34,252 bases of DNA from Synergistota bacterium (GTDB taxonomy: Bacteria; Synergistota; Synergistia; Synergistales; Synergistaceae), in NCBI GenBank assembly GCA_023450745.1, contig JAEXGR010000053.1, positions 1 to 34,252 of the forward strand, read 5' to 3'. Of the stretch, positions 16,450 to 24,559 are shown piece by piece. The notes under the pieces are model-generated. The model saw nothing but the letters and a program-made list of their open reading frames with translations, was not told the origin of the DNA and ran no database searches. Made by a program: the position numbers and the translations under genes. The number at the start of each line of letters is the position of its first letter. Positions within the stretch are counted from its first letter, which is position 1.

Positions 16450-17229
16450 TTAGAACGCGGGGACGATGCCCTTCGGTACGAGGTTCTTGTTGATGTAGTC
16501 CTTGACTTCCTTGGAGTTGGCGGCCTTGACGAGCGCCTTCACCGCCGGGGTGTTTTTCTCCGCGCCGCGCACGACGAGGACGTTCGCGTAGGGCGAGTCT
16601 TTGCCCTCGATCACGATGGCGTCCTTAGCGGGGATGAGTCCCGCCTCAACCGCGAAATTTGTGTTGATGACGGCGGCGTCGACATCCTGGAGCGTGCGGG
16701 GGAGCTGCGCCGCGTCAAGTTCGCGGATCTTGAGGTTCTTCGGGTTCTCGGTGATGTCTTTCGCGGTGACGAGCTCGCCGGCCTTGACCTTGACGAGGCC
16801 GCTCTTCTCAAGCAGGCGCAGCGCGCGGGCGCAGTTCGTCGCGTCGTTGGGGATGGCGACCTGCGCGCCCTTCTTGAGTTCGTCGAGCTTCTTTATCTTT
16901 TTGGAATAGAGTCCGAGCGGTTCGATGTGGATCTTCGCGACCCAGGCGAGGTCGTAGCCCTTTTCTTTGTTGGTGTTTTCCAGATAGGGGACGTGCTGGA
17001 AGAAGTTCGCGTCGAGGGCCTTTTCCGCGAGCGCGGTGTTCGGCGTCACATAGTCGGTGAATTCGACGATCTTAAGGTCGTAACCGTCCTTCGCGACGAG
17101 CTGTTTGACGACGTTGATGATGTCCTTGTGCGGGAAGGGGGTGACGCCGACCTTGATTTCTTTGCCGGCGGCGAAGGCCGTGGCGGGGATGATGAGTGCT
17201 GCGAGCAGTGCGAGTGCGATTTTTTTCAT
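16450..17229 (-). CDS. metQ: Methionine ABC transporter substrate-binding protein MetQ
   Basis: A 259-aa NlpA-family binding protein that delivers D/L-methionine to MetNI. The mature part shows family hallmarks: KVGVTPFPHKDI, EFTDYVTPNTALAEKALDANFFQHVPYL, and IPNDATNCARALRLLEKSGL. I start at ATG 17229 because AAAGGAGAG lies 7-10 nt upstream; the frame opens at 17256 but those nine codons lack a site. The signal peptide MKKIALALLAALIIPATAFA has no lipobox cysteine, so it appears to be a freely periplasmic protein, whereas most MetQ proteins are lipoproteins. It is last in the metN-metI-metQ operon, controlled by the leader upstream of metN. Confidence 0.95.
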   Translation of the reverse strand: MKKIALALLAALIIPATAFAAGKEIKVGVTPFPHKDIINVVKQLVAKDGYDLKIVEFTDYVTPNTALAEKALDANFFQHVPYLENTNKEKGYDLAWVAKIHIEPLGLYSKKIKKLDELKKGAQVAIPNDATNCARALRLLEKSGLVKVKAGELVTAKDITENPKNLKIRELDAAQLPRTLQDVDAAVINTNFAVEAGLIPAKDAIVIEGKDSPYANVLVVRGAEKNTPAVKALVKAANSKEVKDYINKNLVPKGIVPAF

Positions 17230-17329
17230 CTTGTTTCTCTCCTTTTGATTTTTCATGTTAACTGTTATACAAAACTCCTGTGCGCGTGGTGCTGGGGATC
17301 ATCTCATATTCTATCCGGCGCCACCTCCG

Positions 17330-17965
17330 TTATCTGATCTTCTCATAGATGTAGTTGCCGGCATACTGGATTACCTGCACGATCACGATGAGGATCGCGA
17401 CGGAGTAGACCATGACGTCCGTCTGGAAGCGGTTGTAGCCGTACTTTATCGCCAGGTCGCCGAGCCCGCCGCCGCCGACGACTCCCGCCATCGCGGAGTA
17501 GCCGAGGAGGTTGATCGCGACGATCGCCCAGTTGAGGACGATCGCGGGCATCGCCTCTTTGATCATCACGCCGAAGATTATCTGCTGTGTGGAGGCCCCG
17601 AAAGACCTCGCCGCCTCTACCACGCCGCGGTCGACCTCAAGCAGGCTGCCCTCCATGAGGCGCGCGACGAAGGGCGTCGCCGCGATCGTCAGCGGCACTA
17701 TCGAGGCGGTGCTGCCGATCGAGGTGCCCGCGATGATGCGCGTCAGCGGGATGATCGCGATCAGCAGGATGATGAAGGGGAAGGAGCGCAGCAGGTTTAC
17801 CGCCACGTCCAGCACGCCGTAGACGGCCTTGTTCGGTTTCAGCCCGTTGGGGCCCGTGATGATCATCAGGATCGCCACGCCCGAGCCGAACACCCCCGAA
17901 AAGAAGGTGGAGACGACCACCATGTATAGAGTTTCCCAAAGCGCCGCTAACAGCTCACTGCCCAT
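17330..17965 (-). CDS. metI: Methionine ABC transporter permease MetI
   Basis: A 211-aa inner-membrane permease with five hydrophobic helices. The BPD-type EAA loop, which docks the ATPase, reads EAARSFGASTQQIIFGVMIKEA (near residues 117-138). The LGYSAMAGVVGGGGLGDLA segment before the last helix is typical of MetI. It forms the MetN2-MetI2 importer. The first codons overlap the end of metN by 11 nt, so the two are coupled. The metQ start is 100 nt downstream. Confidence 0.96.
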   Translation of the reverse strand: MGSELLAALWETLYMVVVSTFFSGVFGSGVAILMIITGPNGLKPNKAVYGVLDVAVNLLRSFPFIILLIAIIPLTRIIAGTSIGSTASIVPLTIAATPFVARLMEGSLLEVDRGVVEAARSFGASTQQIIFGVMIKEAMPAIVLNWAIVAINLLGYSAMAGVVGGGGLGDLAIKYGYNRFQTDVMVYSVAILIVIVQVIQYAGNYIYEKIR

Positions 17966-18923
17966 TTTTCATTACCTCCCAGTACATCTTGTTTTCTCCG
18001 AGCCACTTTTCAATGTTTGCCACGTCCTTGTCGGCGACGTTGATGATGAGGAAGCCCATCACCGTCTCGCGGTATTTTTCGATGCGTCCGCCGACGATGG
18101 AGAAGTTTATATTGAGGTCGCGCGCCATATTCGTGATAATGCTGTCGTTGGCGACTTCGCGCGGGAACATCAGGCGGATGTTGGTGCCGGAGGGGATGAC
18201 GGCGTAATCGTCGGTGATGAGCTTGCGCAGCTCCTCGCCGGGGGCGAGGAAGAGCCTGTCCGTCTCGCCGGAGGCGACGATTTTGCCGCCGTCGAGGATG
18301 ATGACCTTGTTGCAGATCATCTTCACGACCTCCATCTGGTGCGTGACGACGACGATCGTGACGTTGAGCTTCTTGTTGATGTCCATCAGCAGCTCAAGTA
18401 TTGAGATCGTCGTCTTGGGGTCAAGCGCCGAGGTGGCTTCGTCGCAGAGCAGAATCTCGGGGTTCAGCGCGAGCGCCCGCGCGATGCCGACGCGCTGCTT
18501 CTGTCCGCCGCTCAGGTTGCGCACCTTCTCGTGCTTTTTGCCCGTGAGGCCGACCAGCTCCAGCAGCTCGTCGGCGCGCGCCGCGGCCTGGTCCTTCGGC
18601 GTGCCCCACACCTTCAGGGGGAAGAGGATGTTATCGTAGACGTCCTTCCGGTTCATGAGGTTGAAGTTCTGAAAGATCATCCCCATATCGCGGCGCAGCA
18701 GCTTGAGCTCCTTTTCGTCAAGGTCTTTTACCTCTTTGCCGCCGACGCGCACGCTGCCCTCCGTGTAGCCCTCCAGGCCGTTGAGGCAGCGCAGAAGCGT
18801 CGATTTTCCCGCTCCCGAGTGTCCGACGATGCCGAAGACGTCGCCCTTGCCCACTTCAAGGGAAATATCGGAGAGTACCTTGTGGTCGCCGAAATATTTT
18901 CCCAAATTGTTGATTTCGATCAT
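17955..18923 (-). CDS. metN: Methionine ABC transporter ATP-binding protein MetN
   Basis: A 322-aa ABC ATPase. Walker A is GHSGAGKST (34-42), the Q-loop is near Q85, the signature is LSGGQKQR (137-144) and Walker B-D reads LLCDEATSALDP (158-169). The C-terminal 80 residues (from about 240) are the NIL domain that binds methionine and shuts the transporter down when cytoplasmic methionine is high. It is the first gene of the operon. Its start lies 55 nt after the attenuator hairpin, with AAAAGGATGGATCAGG upstream of the ATG. Confidence 0.97.
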   Translation of the reverse strand: MIEINNLGKYFGDHKVLSDISLEVGKGDVFGIVGHSGAGKSTLLRCLNGLEGYTEGSVRVGGKEVKDLDEKELKLLRRDMGMIFQNFNLMNRKDVYDNILFPLKVWGTPKDQAAARADELLELVGLTGKKHEKVRNLSGGQKQRVGIARALALNPEILLCDEATSALDPKTTISILELLMDINKKLNVTIVVVTHQMEVVKMICNKVIILDGGKIVASGETDRLFLAPGEELRKLITDDYAVIPSGTNIRLMFPREVANDSIITNMARDLNINFSIVGGRIEKYRETVMGFLIINVADKDVANIEKWLGENKMYWEVMKNGQ

Positions 18924-18977
18924 CCTGATCCATCCTTTTACGCAATTTATCTAAAACTGTAAAGACGGTACTTTCAC

Positions 18978-19009
18978 AAAAAAAGACCGAGCCCGCAAGG
19001 CCCGGTCTT
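18978..19009 (-). terminator. Attenuator terminator in the metNIQ leader
   Basis: On the minus strand the stem AAGACCGGGCC / GGCTCGGTCTT (one G-U pair) with a 4-5 nt loop is followed by TTTTTTT. It sits between the leader peptide stop (19032) and metN (18923), so it interrupts the operon's own transcript. Its 5' arm (18996-19009) can alternatively pair with a segment inside the leader ORF at 19052-19064, as expected for an attenuator. Confidence 0.88.
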
Positions 19010-19031
19010 ATGATTTTACGCGCGCGGCGCT

Positions 19032-19118
19032 CTAGGCGTCCGGCAAATCACAAGAGGAGCCCTGAGAGTACGTGCACATCATCATGTTGTTCGCAAAATA
19101 GCCGGTAATGAATCTCAT
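19032..19118 (-). CDS. Methionine leader peptide (28 codons) of the metNIQ attenuator
   Basis: The ORF starts at ATG 19118, preceded by AAGGAGGAGC (19123-19132), and encodes MRFITGYFANNMMMCTYSQG then SSCDLPDA. Codons 12-14 (19077-19085) are three consecutive ATGs followed by TGC. A ribosome waiting for charged Met-tRNA there would leave the segment at 19052-19064 (CAGGGCTCCTCTT on the minus strand) free. That segment can pair with the 5' arm of the terminator, giving read-through into metN. With ample methionine the ribosome moves on, covers that segment, and the terminator forms. The same segment can also pair with the leader's own ribosome-binding site over 9 bp. The peptide probably has no function beyond sensing. 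Confidence 0.8.
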   Translation of the reverse strand: MRFITGYFANNMMMCTYSQGSSCDLPDA

Positions 19119-19149
19119 CTCTGCTCCTCCTTCCTCAAATATGGACAAC

Positions 19150-19178
19150 ATTGTAGTAACGAACGGCGCGATTGTCAA
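19150..19178 (-). promoter_or_regulatory. Consensus sigma70 promoter for the met leader
   Basis: On the minus strand TTGACA (19173-19178) and TACAAT (19150-19155) are separated by exactly 17 nt. Transcription would start at about 19143, giving a very short 5' end before the leader ribosome-binding site. The promoter lies between the stop of the upstream exported-protein gene and the leader peptide, so the met operon has its own start. Confidence 0.85.
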
Positions 19179-19191
19179 CCCTGTCAAAGAA

Positions 19192-20679
19192 TCAATTCGC
19201 CGGCCGCACCCACAGATAAAAGATCGCCTCCGTGCCGTCCACCGCTTGGCCGCGGCTGTCGAAGGCCCTGACGGTGACGGTGTAGAGGTTTTTGCCGGGG
19301 GCGGCGGGCAGATTTATTGCGTGACGAAACTCATAGATCGAAGGCGAGGCCCATTTCTCGTCGCGCGGGTCGTAATAGCGGTCAAGCCCCGTCGGAAGCT
19401 CAGTTTCGACGACCGCGCCGCGGCTTTTTTCCTCAAAACGGTAACGGATCTTCGCAATACGGTTCGTCATCGTATAGGTGCCGTCCCCGTTCGGCTCCAC
19501 CTCGGAGAGCGGCGGCTGGATCGGCGGCACGACGCCGTAGAGCGTCACCGTCTCGCCCGGGGCGGCGGCTACGGAGTCGTAAATGTTCCAGTCGACGCGG
19601 CCCGCGTTCTCCGTGGGGAAATATTTCTCCGGCCGCGCGCCGAACTCCGCGCGTGTGAAACGCAGCCGTTCGCCTTCGGCAAGCCGCGTCAGCCTGCCCT
19701 CCTTCACCCGCTCGCCGTCCCAGGCGGCATACTTCAGCACGGGCTCGCCCGCGTCATAACAGTAAAACCAGACCTCGTCGTCCCTAAACAGGCGTCCCTC
19801 GAAAGCGATGCGTCCCAGCTCCACCTCCTGAGAGGCGCTGCGCTTCTCAGGAATGTTGTACAGCACGGCGTGGACGCGCCCCGAGGCATATTCGAGGCCG
19901 TCGTTGAGCCGCCAGCGCAGCGGTATCTCGTAGACGCCGGGGAGGCCGCGAAACCAGTAGCCGGGGAAGGGGTCGCCGTAGATACGAAAGCCCCGGGCGT
20001 GAGCGAACGCCGTCACTTTCTCCAGGTGCGCGGCGGGCGAAAAGCGCGCGAGCATTTTGTCCGGCACGGAGCCGAACATCACATCGACGTAACGCTCCGC
20101 TATGACCTTGCCGCTAGCGAGCGCGGAGACGACGACGCGGCAGTATTTCCATTCGAGGTCGTCTTGGTAGTGTTTCTTATAGTCGCTGTCAAAATCCTTC
20201 GTGCAGCCGCCCTGAATCAGCGCGGCGTAGCCCTCCGCCGTCACCGCCGCCTTGAGCCGCGGGTCGTAGAAAGAATCCGGATCGCCGTGGCGGTAGACGA
20301 GGTCCGGCGGCGGCGACGCCATCAGTTCGTCGGGGGCGAGCTTCGTCCAGGGGGCCTTGCCCTCGTAACGGAACCAGAGGTCGCGGCGCGGCGTGAGTCC
20401 GCTTTCGCGGTCCACACGGCTTTCGACGGCGCGCAGCGGAATTTTGACGCCGTCGCGCATCAGCCCCGTCTCCATCACCTCGACGCGGATATCGATGGGC
20501 AGCTCGGCGGGCGATATCCCTTCGCGGTCGATGCGCCCCGCCACGTAAAAATCGCGTCCCGATTCCAGCACCGTCTCGCGCACGGAGGGTATCTCGATGG
20601 ATATCTTCACCGCTTCGGCGCGCGGAACGCCGGTGAGGAAACAGAACAGTAAGAGTGTCAAGAAGAAGCCGCGTTTCAT
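19192..20679 (-). CDS. Large exported protein of unknown function, 495 aa
   Basis: A signal peptide MKRGFFLTLLLFCFLTGVPRAEA leads into a beta-rich extracytoplasmic protein. I recognise no catalytic family. It has repeated Ig-like or carbohydrate-module-like strands (FYVAGRIDRE near residue 43, ETVTLYGVVPPIQPP near 380 and LYTVTVRAFDSRGQAVDGTE near the end), tyrosine- and tryptophan-rich segments, and a single cysteine pair region (QGGCTKDF, EWKYCRVVV). The AAGGACGG ribosome-binding site precedes the ATG. It stands just upstream of the met leader promoter and is probably a separate unit. Periplasmic or surface location is likely; any role is unknown. Confidence 0.8.
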   Translation of the reverse strand: MKRGFFLTLLLFCFLTGVPRAEAVKISIEIPSVRETVLESGRDFYVAGRIDREGISPAELPIDIRVEVMETGLMRDGVKIPLRAVESRVDRESGLTPRRDLWFRYEGKAPWTKLAPDELMASPPPDLVYRHGDPDSFYDPRLKAAVTAEGYAALIQGGCTKDFDSDYKKHYQDDLEWKYCRVVVSALASGKVIAERYVDVMFGSVPDKMLARFSPAAHLEKVTAFAHARGFRIYGDPFPGYWFRGLPGVYEIPLRWRLNDGLEYASGRVHAVLYNIPEKRSASQEVELGRIAFEGRLFRDDEVWFYCYDAGEPVLKYAAWDGERVKEGRLTRLAEGERLRFTRAEFGARPEKYFPTENAGRVDWNIYDSVAAAPGETVTLYGVVPPIQPPLSEVEPNGDGTYTMTNRIAKIRYRFEEKSRGAVVETELPTGLDRYYDPRDEKWASPSIYEFRHAINLPAAPGKNLYTVTVRAFDSRGQAVDGTEAIFYLWVRPAN

Positions 20680-20732
20680 GGGCCGAACCGTCCTTTCGCA
20701 ATACTTCGCTTAATTATAAGATATATATCGGC

Positions 20733-20774
20733 AAATCGGCGTTTATAAAAATCGGTGTGAAGAAGCGCCGATTT
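20733..20774. repeat. 9-bp inverted repeat in an intergenic promoter region
   Basis: AAATCGGCG (20733-20741) and CGCCGATTT (20766-20774) are perfect inverted arms with a 24-nt spacer. They sit in the AT-rich divergent region between the exported-protein gene and the FCD regulator. It could be an operator or a stem in a leader. A minus-strand TATAAT lies at about 20713-20718. Confidence 0.35.
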
Positions 20775-20946
20775 ATCTTCGATAGACGGAAAGCGAGCTT
20801 CACCGGCGGACGGCTGCGCGGCCCCGCCCCGCTCAAAGGCTTTTCCGGGCGAAGCGCCGGGGGACGGCTTGCCATAATTATCGATATTGGGTATCCTTAA
20901 ACTCATCATACTTGATGACCGGCGTCGCCGGGAGCGTGTCACGGAT

Positions 20947-21666
20947 ATGGGAGTGTTGAATTTGGTTCAGGCCCACGACAACGTAATATATAATATCCTT
21001 CTCTTTCTCAAGGAGGCGGACGAACCCGCCGGCGCGGGGTCGGTGTGCCGTTTTTTGCAGCAGAAGGGCTTTTCGATGGCCGAGGCGACGGTCGGCCGCC
21101 TTTTGCGCGATATGGACGGCGACGGCTATACGGAGAAGAAGAGCAATCAGGGGCGCGCCGTCTCCGCGAAGGGGGAGAAGCGGCTGCGCGAGCTGGAGGA
21201 GATGCGCTGGCACGACCGGTGGACGGAGGGCTTTTTAGACGTCTTTGAAAAGGCGGATAAAGATTATCTGCTGGAGCTTCTCGAAGCGCGCCTGCCGGTG
21301 GAGACCGCCGTCGCGCGTCTGGCGGCGCAAAGGGCGGCGCCGGAGGAGATTGAGACGCTGCGCGGCGTCGTGAGCGAGCAGGAACGTCTCGCAAAAAGCG
21401 GCGGCCCCGTCTTTGCGCTCGACGACGAGTTTCACCGCACTCTCGCCGCCGCGAGCCACAATCAGGTCTTGGAGGCAATCGTCGCGCTGCTCCGCAAAAA
21501 GGAAGAGTACGGGCGGGCCTTTGAGAAGATACGGCGCGACGCGGGACATATCTGCAACAGCGAACACCGGAAGATCTTCGAGGCCGTCGAGGCGCGCGAC
21601 CCCGAACTCGCGGAGCTGACGATGAAGCGGCATATCGCCAACCTCATCGCCAGCGTGCCGCGATAA
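20947..21666 (+). CDS. FCD-domain transcriptional regulator with non-GntR winged helix
   Basis: A protein of about 239 aa. The C-terminal FCD (FadR-type) ligand domain is clear: an all-helical region with the metal/ligand residues in LDDEFHRTLAAASHNQ, CNSEHRKIFEAVEARD and MKRHIANLI. The N-terminal DNA-binding part (VIYNILLFLKEA through VGRLLRDMDGDGYTEKK) is not the GntR winged helix but resembles the NrpR/RNase-R-type winged helix. The FCD domain senses carboxylic acids, often with a bound metal. Start choice is uncertain: ATG 20947 lies 14 nt after GGAG, and the frame is open from TTG 20887. It is followed by a terminator and appears monocistronic. Confidence 0.8.
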   Translation: MGVLNLVQAHDNVIYNILLFLKEADEPAGAGSVCRFLQQKGFSMAEATVGRLLRDMDGDGYTEKKSNQGRAVSAKGEKRLRELEEMRWHDRWTEGFLDVFEKADKDYLLELLEARLPVETAVARLAAQRAAPEEIETLRGVVSEQERLAKSGGPVFALDDEFHRTLAAASHNQVLEAIVALLRKKEEYGRAFEKIRRDAGHICNSEHRKIFEAVEARDPELAELTMKRHIANLIASVPR

Positions 21667-21691
21667 AAGGCCGCGGCGCGCGGGAAGTCCC

Positions 21692-21739
21692 GTCCGCCCG
21701 GCCGCGTGTTCTGATCGACGGGGAGGGGCGGGCTTTTTT
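21692..21739 (+). terminator. Intrinsic terminator after the FCD regulator
   Basis: GTCCGCCC (21692-21699) pairs with GGGCGGGC (21726-21733), one U-G pair, and TTTTTT follows directly. The 26-nt loop can fold further. Confidence 0.7.
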
Positions 21740-21816
21740 AGTCGCGCCTCCTCTTTTTCTTTCATTTTCTGCCGATAAAAGATTTCTTCGCATATAATAT
21801 CCTAAGGAAAAGGACG

Positions 21817-23418
21817 GTGGCTGAGAAGATGAACAAGATCGGCAAATGGATAGTCTGGGCGCTGATAGCGGCCTTTCTGCTCGGTTTTCTGCCAACGATA
21901 ATCGATACGCTGGCTGATTTTTTTATCCTCACGGAGGAGGGGCTCGGCGTGACGCAGCATTTCACGCGGACCTTAGACGGGGTAATGGCCACGATCGAGA
22001 GTTATATGTGGCACATCATCATCGTTTATTCCATCGTCGTCGCCTTCATCATCTTCATGGAGGGGCAGAATCCTGACCGGACGATCCTCTGGATGCTGGT
22101 GCTCATCTTCGTCCCCGTCTTCGGCGTCATCCTCTATCTGGTGCTTGGCCCGGACCTCCAGAGTATCCGCAATAGACGGCTTTTCCGCCCGGCGAAGAAA
22201 TATAGTTTCGACCATTCTCCCTTTAAACGGGCGACGGAGGACCAGTTCCTCATCGGCCGGATGCTGCACGCCTGCAGCGGCGCCGACCTGCTCGTGCGAA
22301 ACCGCGTGAAAATCCTGATCAACGGGGACGAGACTTTTCCCGAGATCGAGGCGGCGCTCGCGGGCGCGGAGAAGTTTATTCACATGGAATTTTTCATCAT
22401 CCGCGACGACGGCCTCGGACGCCGGATCAGCGGCCTGCTTGCGGCGGCGGCGCGGCGCGGGGTCAAGGTGCGCGTGCTCTACGACGCCGTCGGCAGCTGG
22501 AGCCTCAAGGCCGGTTTCGTGAAGGAGCTCGAGGCGGCCGGCGTCGAGTGCCGCTCTTTTATGCCCGTTTCACTGCCGCTCTTTCGCCGCAAGATGAATT
22601 TCCGCAACCACCGCAAAATCCTGGTGGTGGACCGTAAGGTGGCCTTCACCGGAGGGCTGAATATCGGCGAGGAGTATGAGGGCAAGGGGCATCTCGGCTT
22701 CTGGCGCGACACCTTCGTGCGGCTGGAGGGCGAGGCGGTGCCGGCGCTGCACCGGATATTCCTCCACGACTGGTGCGTGCGCTCCGCGGACGAGCCGGCG
22801 GCGATCTGCGAGGATCTGAACATCATGGTGAATGGCCTGCCGGTGCAGGACGACTATTCCGACCTGCCGGCGATTCCGCTGCAGGTGGTGGACAGCGGCG
22901 TCGACAGCGTCTGGCATTCGATCGCCAAGGGTTATTACGGGATGATCTCCCGCGCGCAGAAGCGGGTCTGGGTGACCTCCCCCTATCTCGTGCCGGGGCC
23001 GGAGCTGATGAACGCGCTTGTCGCCTCGTCGCTCTCCGGCGTCGACGTGCGGGTGATGATGCCCTCGGTGAAGGACCATTTCCTCGTCTTCTGGGGCAGC
23101 CGCAGCAATATCGAGCCGCTGCTGCGCGCCGGCGTGCGCGTTTTTCAGTATCAGGACGGCTTCATTCACACGAAGTCCGTCGTCTCCGACAGCTGCATCG
23201 CCTCCGTCGGCACCTGCAACATGGACGTCCGCAGCCTCGACATCAATTTTGAAAACCAGCTCTTCATTTATGACCGGGAGATCGCGGAATCTTTCGCGCG
23301 GCAGTTCGAGACCGACATGAAACGCAGCAAAGAGCTCCACATCGGCGAGTGGGAGAAGCGCCCGCTCTGGCAGAAGCTGCTGGAGTCTTTCGGACGCCTC
23401 TACTCGGCGCAGATATAG
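21817..23418 (+). CDS. cls: Cardiolipin synthase (phospholipase D superfamily)
   Basis: A 533-aa inner-membrane enzyme that joins two phosphatidylglycerols to make cardiolipin. An N-terminal hydrophobic hairpin region (three segments within residues 7-110, the PLDc_N type) anchors it. Two HKD motifs form the active site: HRKILVVD from residue 265 and HTKSVVSD from residue 451, both followed by the expected Gly/Asn residues (TGGLNIG; VGTCNMD). I use GTG 21817 because AAGGAAAAGGA lies just upstream; ATG 21829 is an alternative. A TATAAT at 21793-21798 is a likely -10. It begins a three-gene run with the metallophosphoesterase, which starts 1 nt after the stop. Confidence 0.93.
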   Translation: MAEKMNKIGKWIVWALIAAFLLGFLPTIIDTLADFFILTEEGLGVTQHFTRTLDGVMATIESYMWHIIIVYSIVVAFIIFMEGQNPDRTILWMLVLIFVPVFGVILYLVLGPDLQSIRNRRLFRPAKKYSFDHSPFKRATEDQFLIGRMLHACSGADLLVRNRVKILINGDETFPEIEAALAGAEKFIHMEFFIIRDDGLGRRISGLLAAAARRGVKVRVLYDAVGSWSLKAGFVKELEAAGVECRSFMPVSLPLFRRKMNFRNHRKILVVDRKVAFTGGLNIGEEYEGKGHLGFWRDTFVRLEGEAVPALHRIFLHDWCVRSADEPAAICEDLNIMVNGLPVQDDYSDLPAIPLQVVDSGVDSVWHSIAKGYYGMISRAQKRVWVTSPYLVPGPELMNALVASSLSGVDVRVMMPSVKDHFLVFWGSRSNIEPLLRAGVRVFQYQDGFIHTKSVVSDSCIASVGTCNMDVRSLDINFENQLFIYDREIAESFARQFETDMKRSKELHIGEWEKRPLWQKLLESFGRLYSAQI

Positions 23419-23419
23419 G

Positions 23420-24559
23420 ATGAACGACAAAGTCTACGCGCGGCGCTTCTCCGAGCATCCCGCTTTCTGGGCGATATGCGCCGCCATCGTCTCGGTCGTC
23501 TACATCTACATATTTTTCAAGATAAACGAGGCGCAGCCCGAGGGGACCGCCGGCGTCATCTGGCTCATGTTCTGCGGCGCGATGACGGGGCTCTCATACC
23601 TCGCGCGGCGCACGAACAAGCTCCACCGCGCGCAGCTGCGCCGCTGGACGGACAGGGCCGGAAGTCTCTGGCTGCTATTTGTGCTTTACTCTTTTTTCGC
23701 GCTTCTCGTCCTTGAAGCGGCGTCGAGCGTTCTGGGGCGGGGGCTTCCCGTATGGGCGGAGCTCGCGGCCTCTTTCGCGGCATCCTCATGCCTCATCGCG
23801 CTGGGAGTGAGGCAGGCCCACACGATACAGACGACGAGGATTACGGTCGCGACGGAAAAACTGCCGCCGGGCGAAGAGCGGCTGCGCATCGTGCAGCTGA
23901 CGGACCTCCACCTCGGCCCCTATACCGGCGTCGCGCTGCTGGCCCAGATACTGCGGCGCGTGCGTGAGGCCGGGCCGGATATGATGGTGGTGACGGGCGA
24001 CGTCGCCGACGGACGCCTCGAGGGGCGCGGGCGCGAGATCGCGATGTTCCGCCGCATCAGGCCGCGGTACGGGGTCTACGCCGTTACCGGCAATCACGAC
24101 TATTACGACGATATCGACAAGGCTCTCGAATTTATGCGCGCCGCCGGTATGCGCGTGCTGCGCACGGAGGCGGTCTGCGCCGGCGGCATCGTCGTCGTCG
24201 GGGTCGACGACCGCGACCACCTGCGCGCGGACAAATGGGGGCTGTCGCGCTCGGAGACGGTGATCGTCAATACTAAGAGCCGCTTCCGCGATAAGTTTAT
24301 TCTGCTGCTGCGCCACCGTCCCGTCGTCGAAATCGGCACGCAGGGGCTCTTCGACCTGCAGCTGTCGGGACACACGCACGGGGGGCAGCTTTTTCCGCTG
24401 TTCTCCTCGCGGCTGCTGTTCCGCGGCCGCTCGCGCGGCTTTAAAAAGCTGCGGGACGGCAGTATGCTCTACACAAGCAACGGCGCGGGATATGTCGGCC
24501 CCCCCGTGAGGCTCATGGCTCCGCCGGAAATTGTCGTAATAGATCTGGTGAGAAAATAA
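23420..24559 (+). CDS. Membrane-anchored metallophosphoesterase (YkuE-like)
   Basis: A 379-aa protein. Three to four hydrophobic segments occupy residues 13-135, then a calcineurin-like phosphoesterase domain follows. The metal ligands are all present: DLH (162-164), GDVADG (193-198), GNHD (224-227) and GHTHGG (317-322). This architecture is the YkuE/YaeI type, some members of which hydrolyse UDP-sugars or lipid-linked phosphates at the membrane. Being cotranscribed with cardiolipin synthase (1-nt gap) suggests a role in lipid metabolism; this is inferred. The next gene begins immediately at the stop. Confidence 0.9.
   Translation: MNDKVYARRFSEHPAFWAICAAIVSVVYIYIFFKINEAQPEGTAGVIWLMFCGAMTGLSYLARRTNKLHRAQLRRWTDRAGSLWLLFVLYSFFALLVLEAASSVLGRGLPVWAELAASFAASSCLIALGVRQAHTIQTTRITVATEKLPPGEERLRIVQLTDLHLGPYTGVALLAQILRRVREAGPDMMVVTGDVADGRLEGRGREIAMFRRIRPRYGVYAVTGNHDYYDDIDKALEFMRAAGMRVLRTEAVCAGGIVVVGVDDRDHLRADKWGLSRSETVIVNTKSRFRDKFILLLRHRPVVEIGTQGLFDLQLSGHTHGGQLFPLFSSRLLFRGRSRGFKKLRDGSMLYTSNGAGYVGPPVRLMAPPEIVVIDLVRK

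Noticed and set aside
18924..19160. SAM riboswitch or T-box upstream of metN
   Set aside because: The leader is short, holds a translated ORF with its own RBS, and shows neither the SAM-I core nor a T-box sequence. The Met-codon attenuator explains the terminator better.
19108..20652. 514-codon plus-strand frame opposite the exported-protein gene
   Set aside because: It is the antisense shadow of the signal-peptide protein on the minus strand. It is extremely rich in Arg/His/Val and has no domain or RBS.
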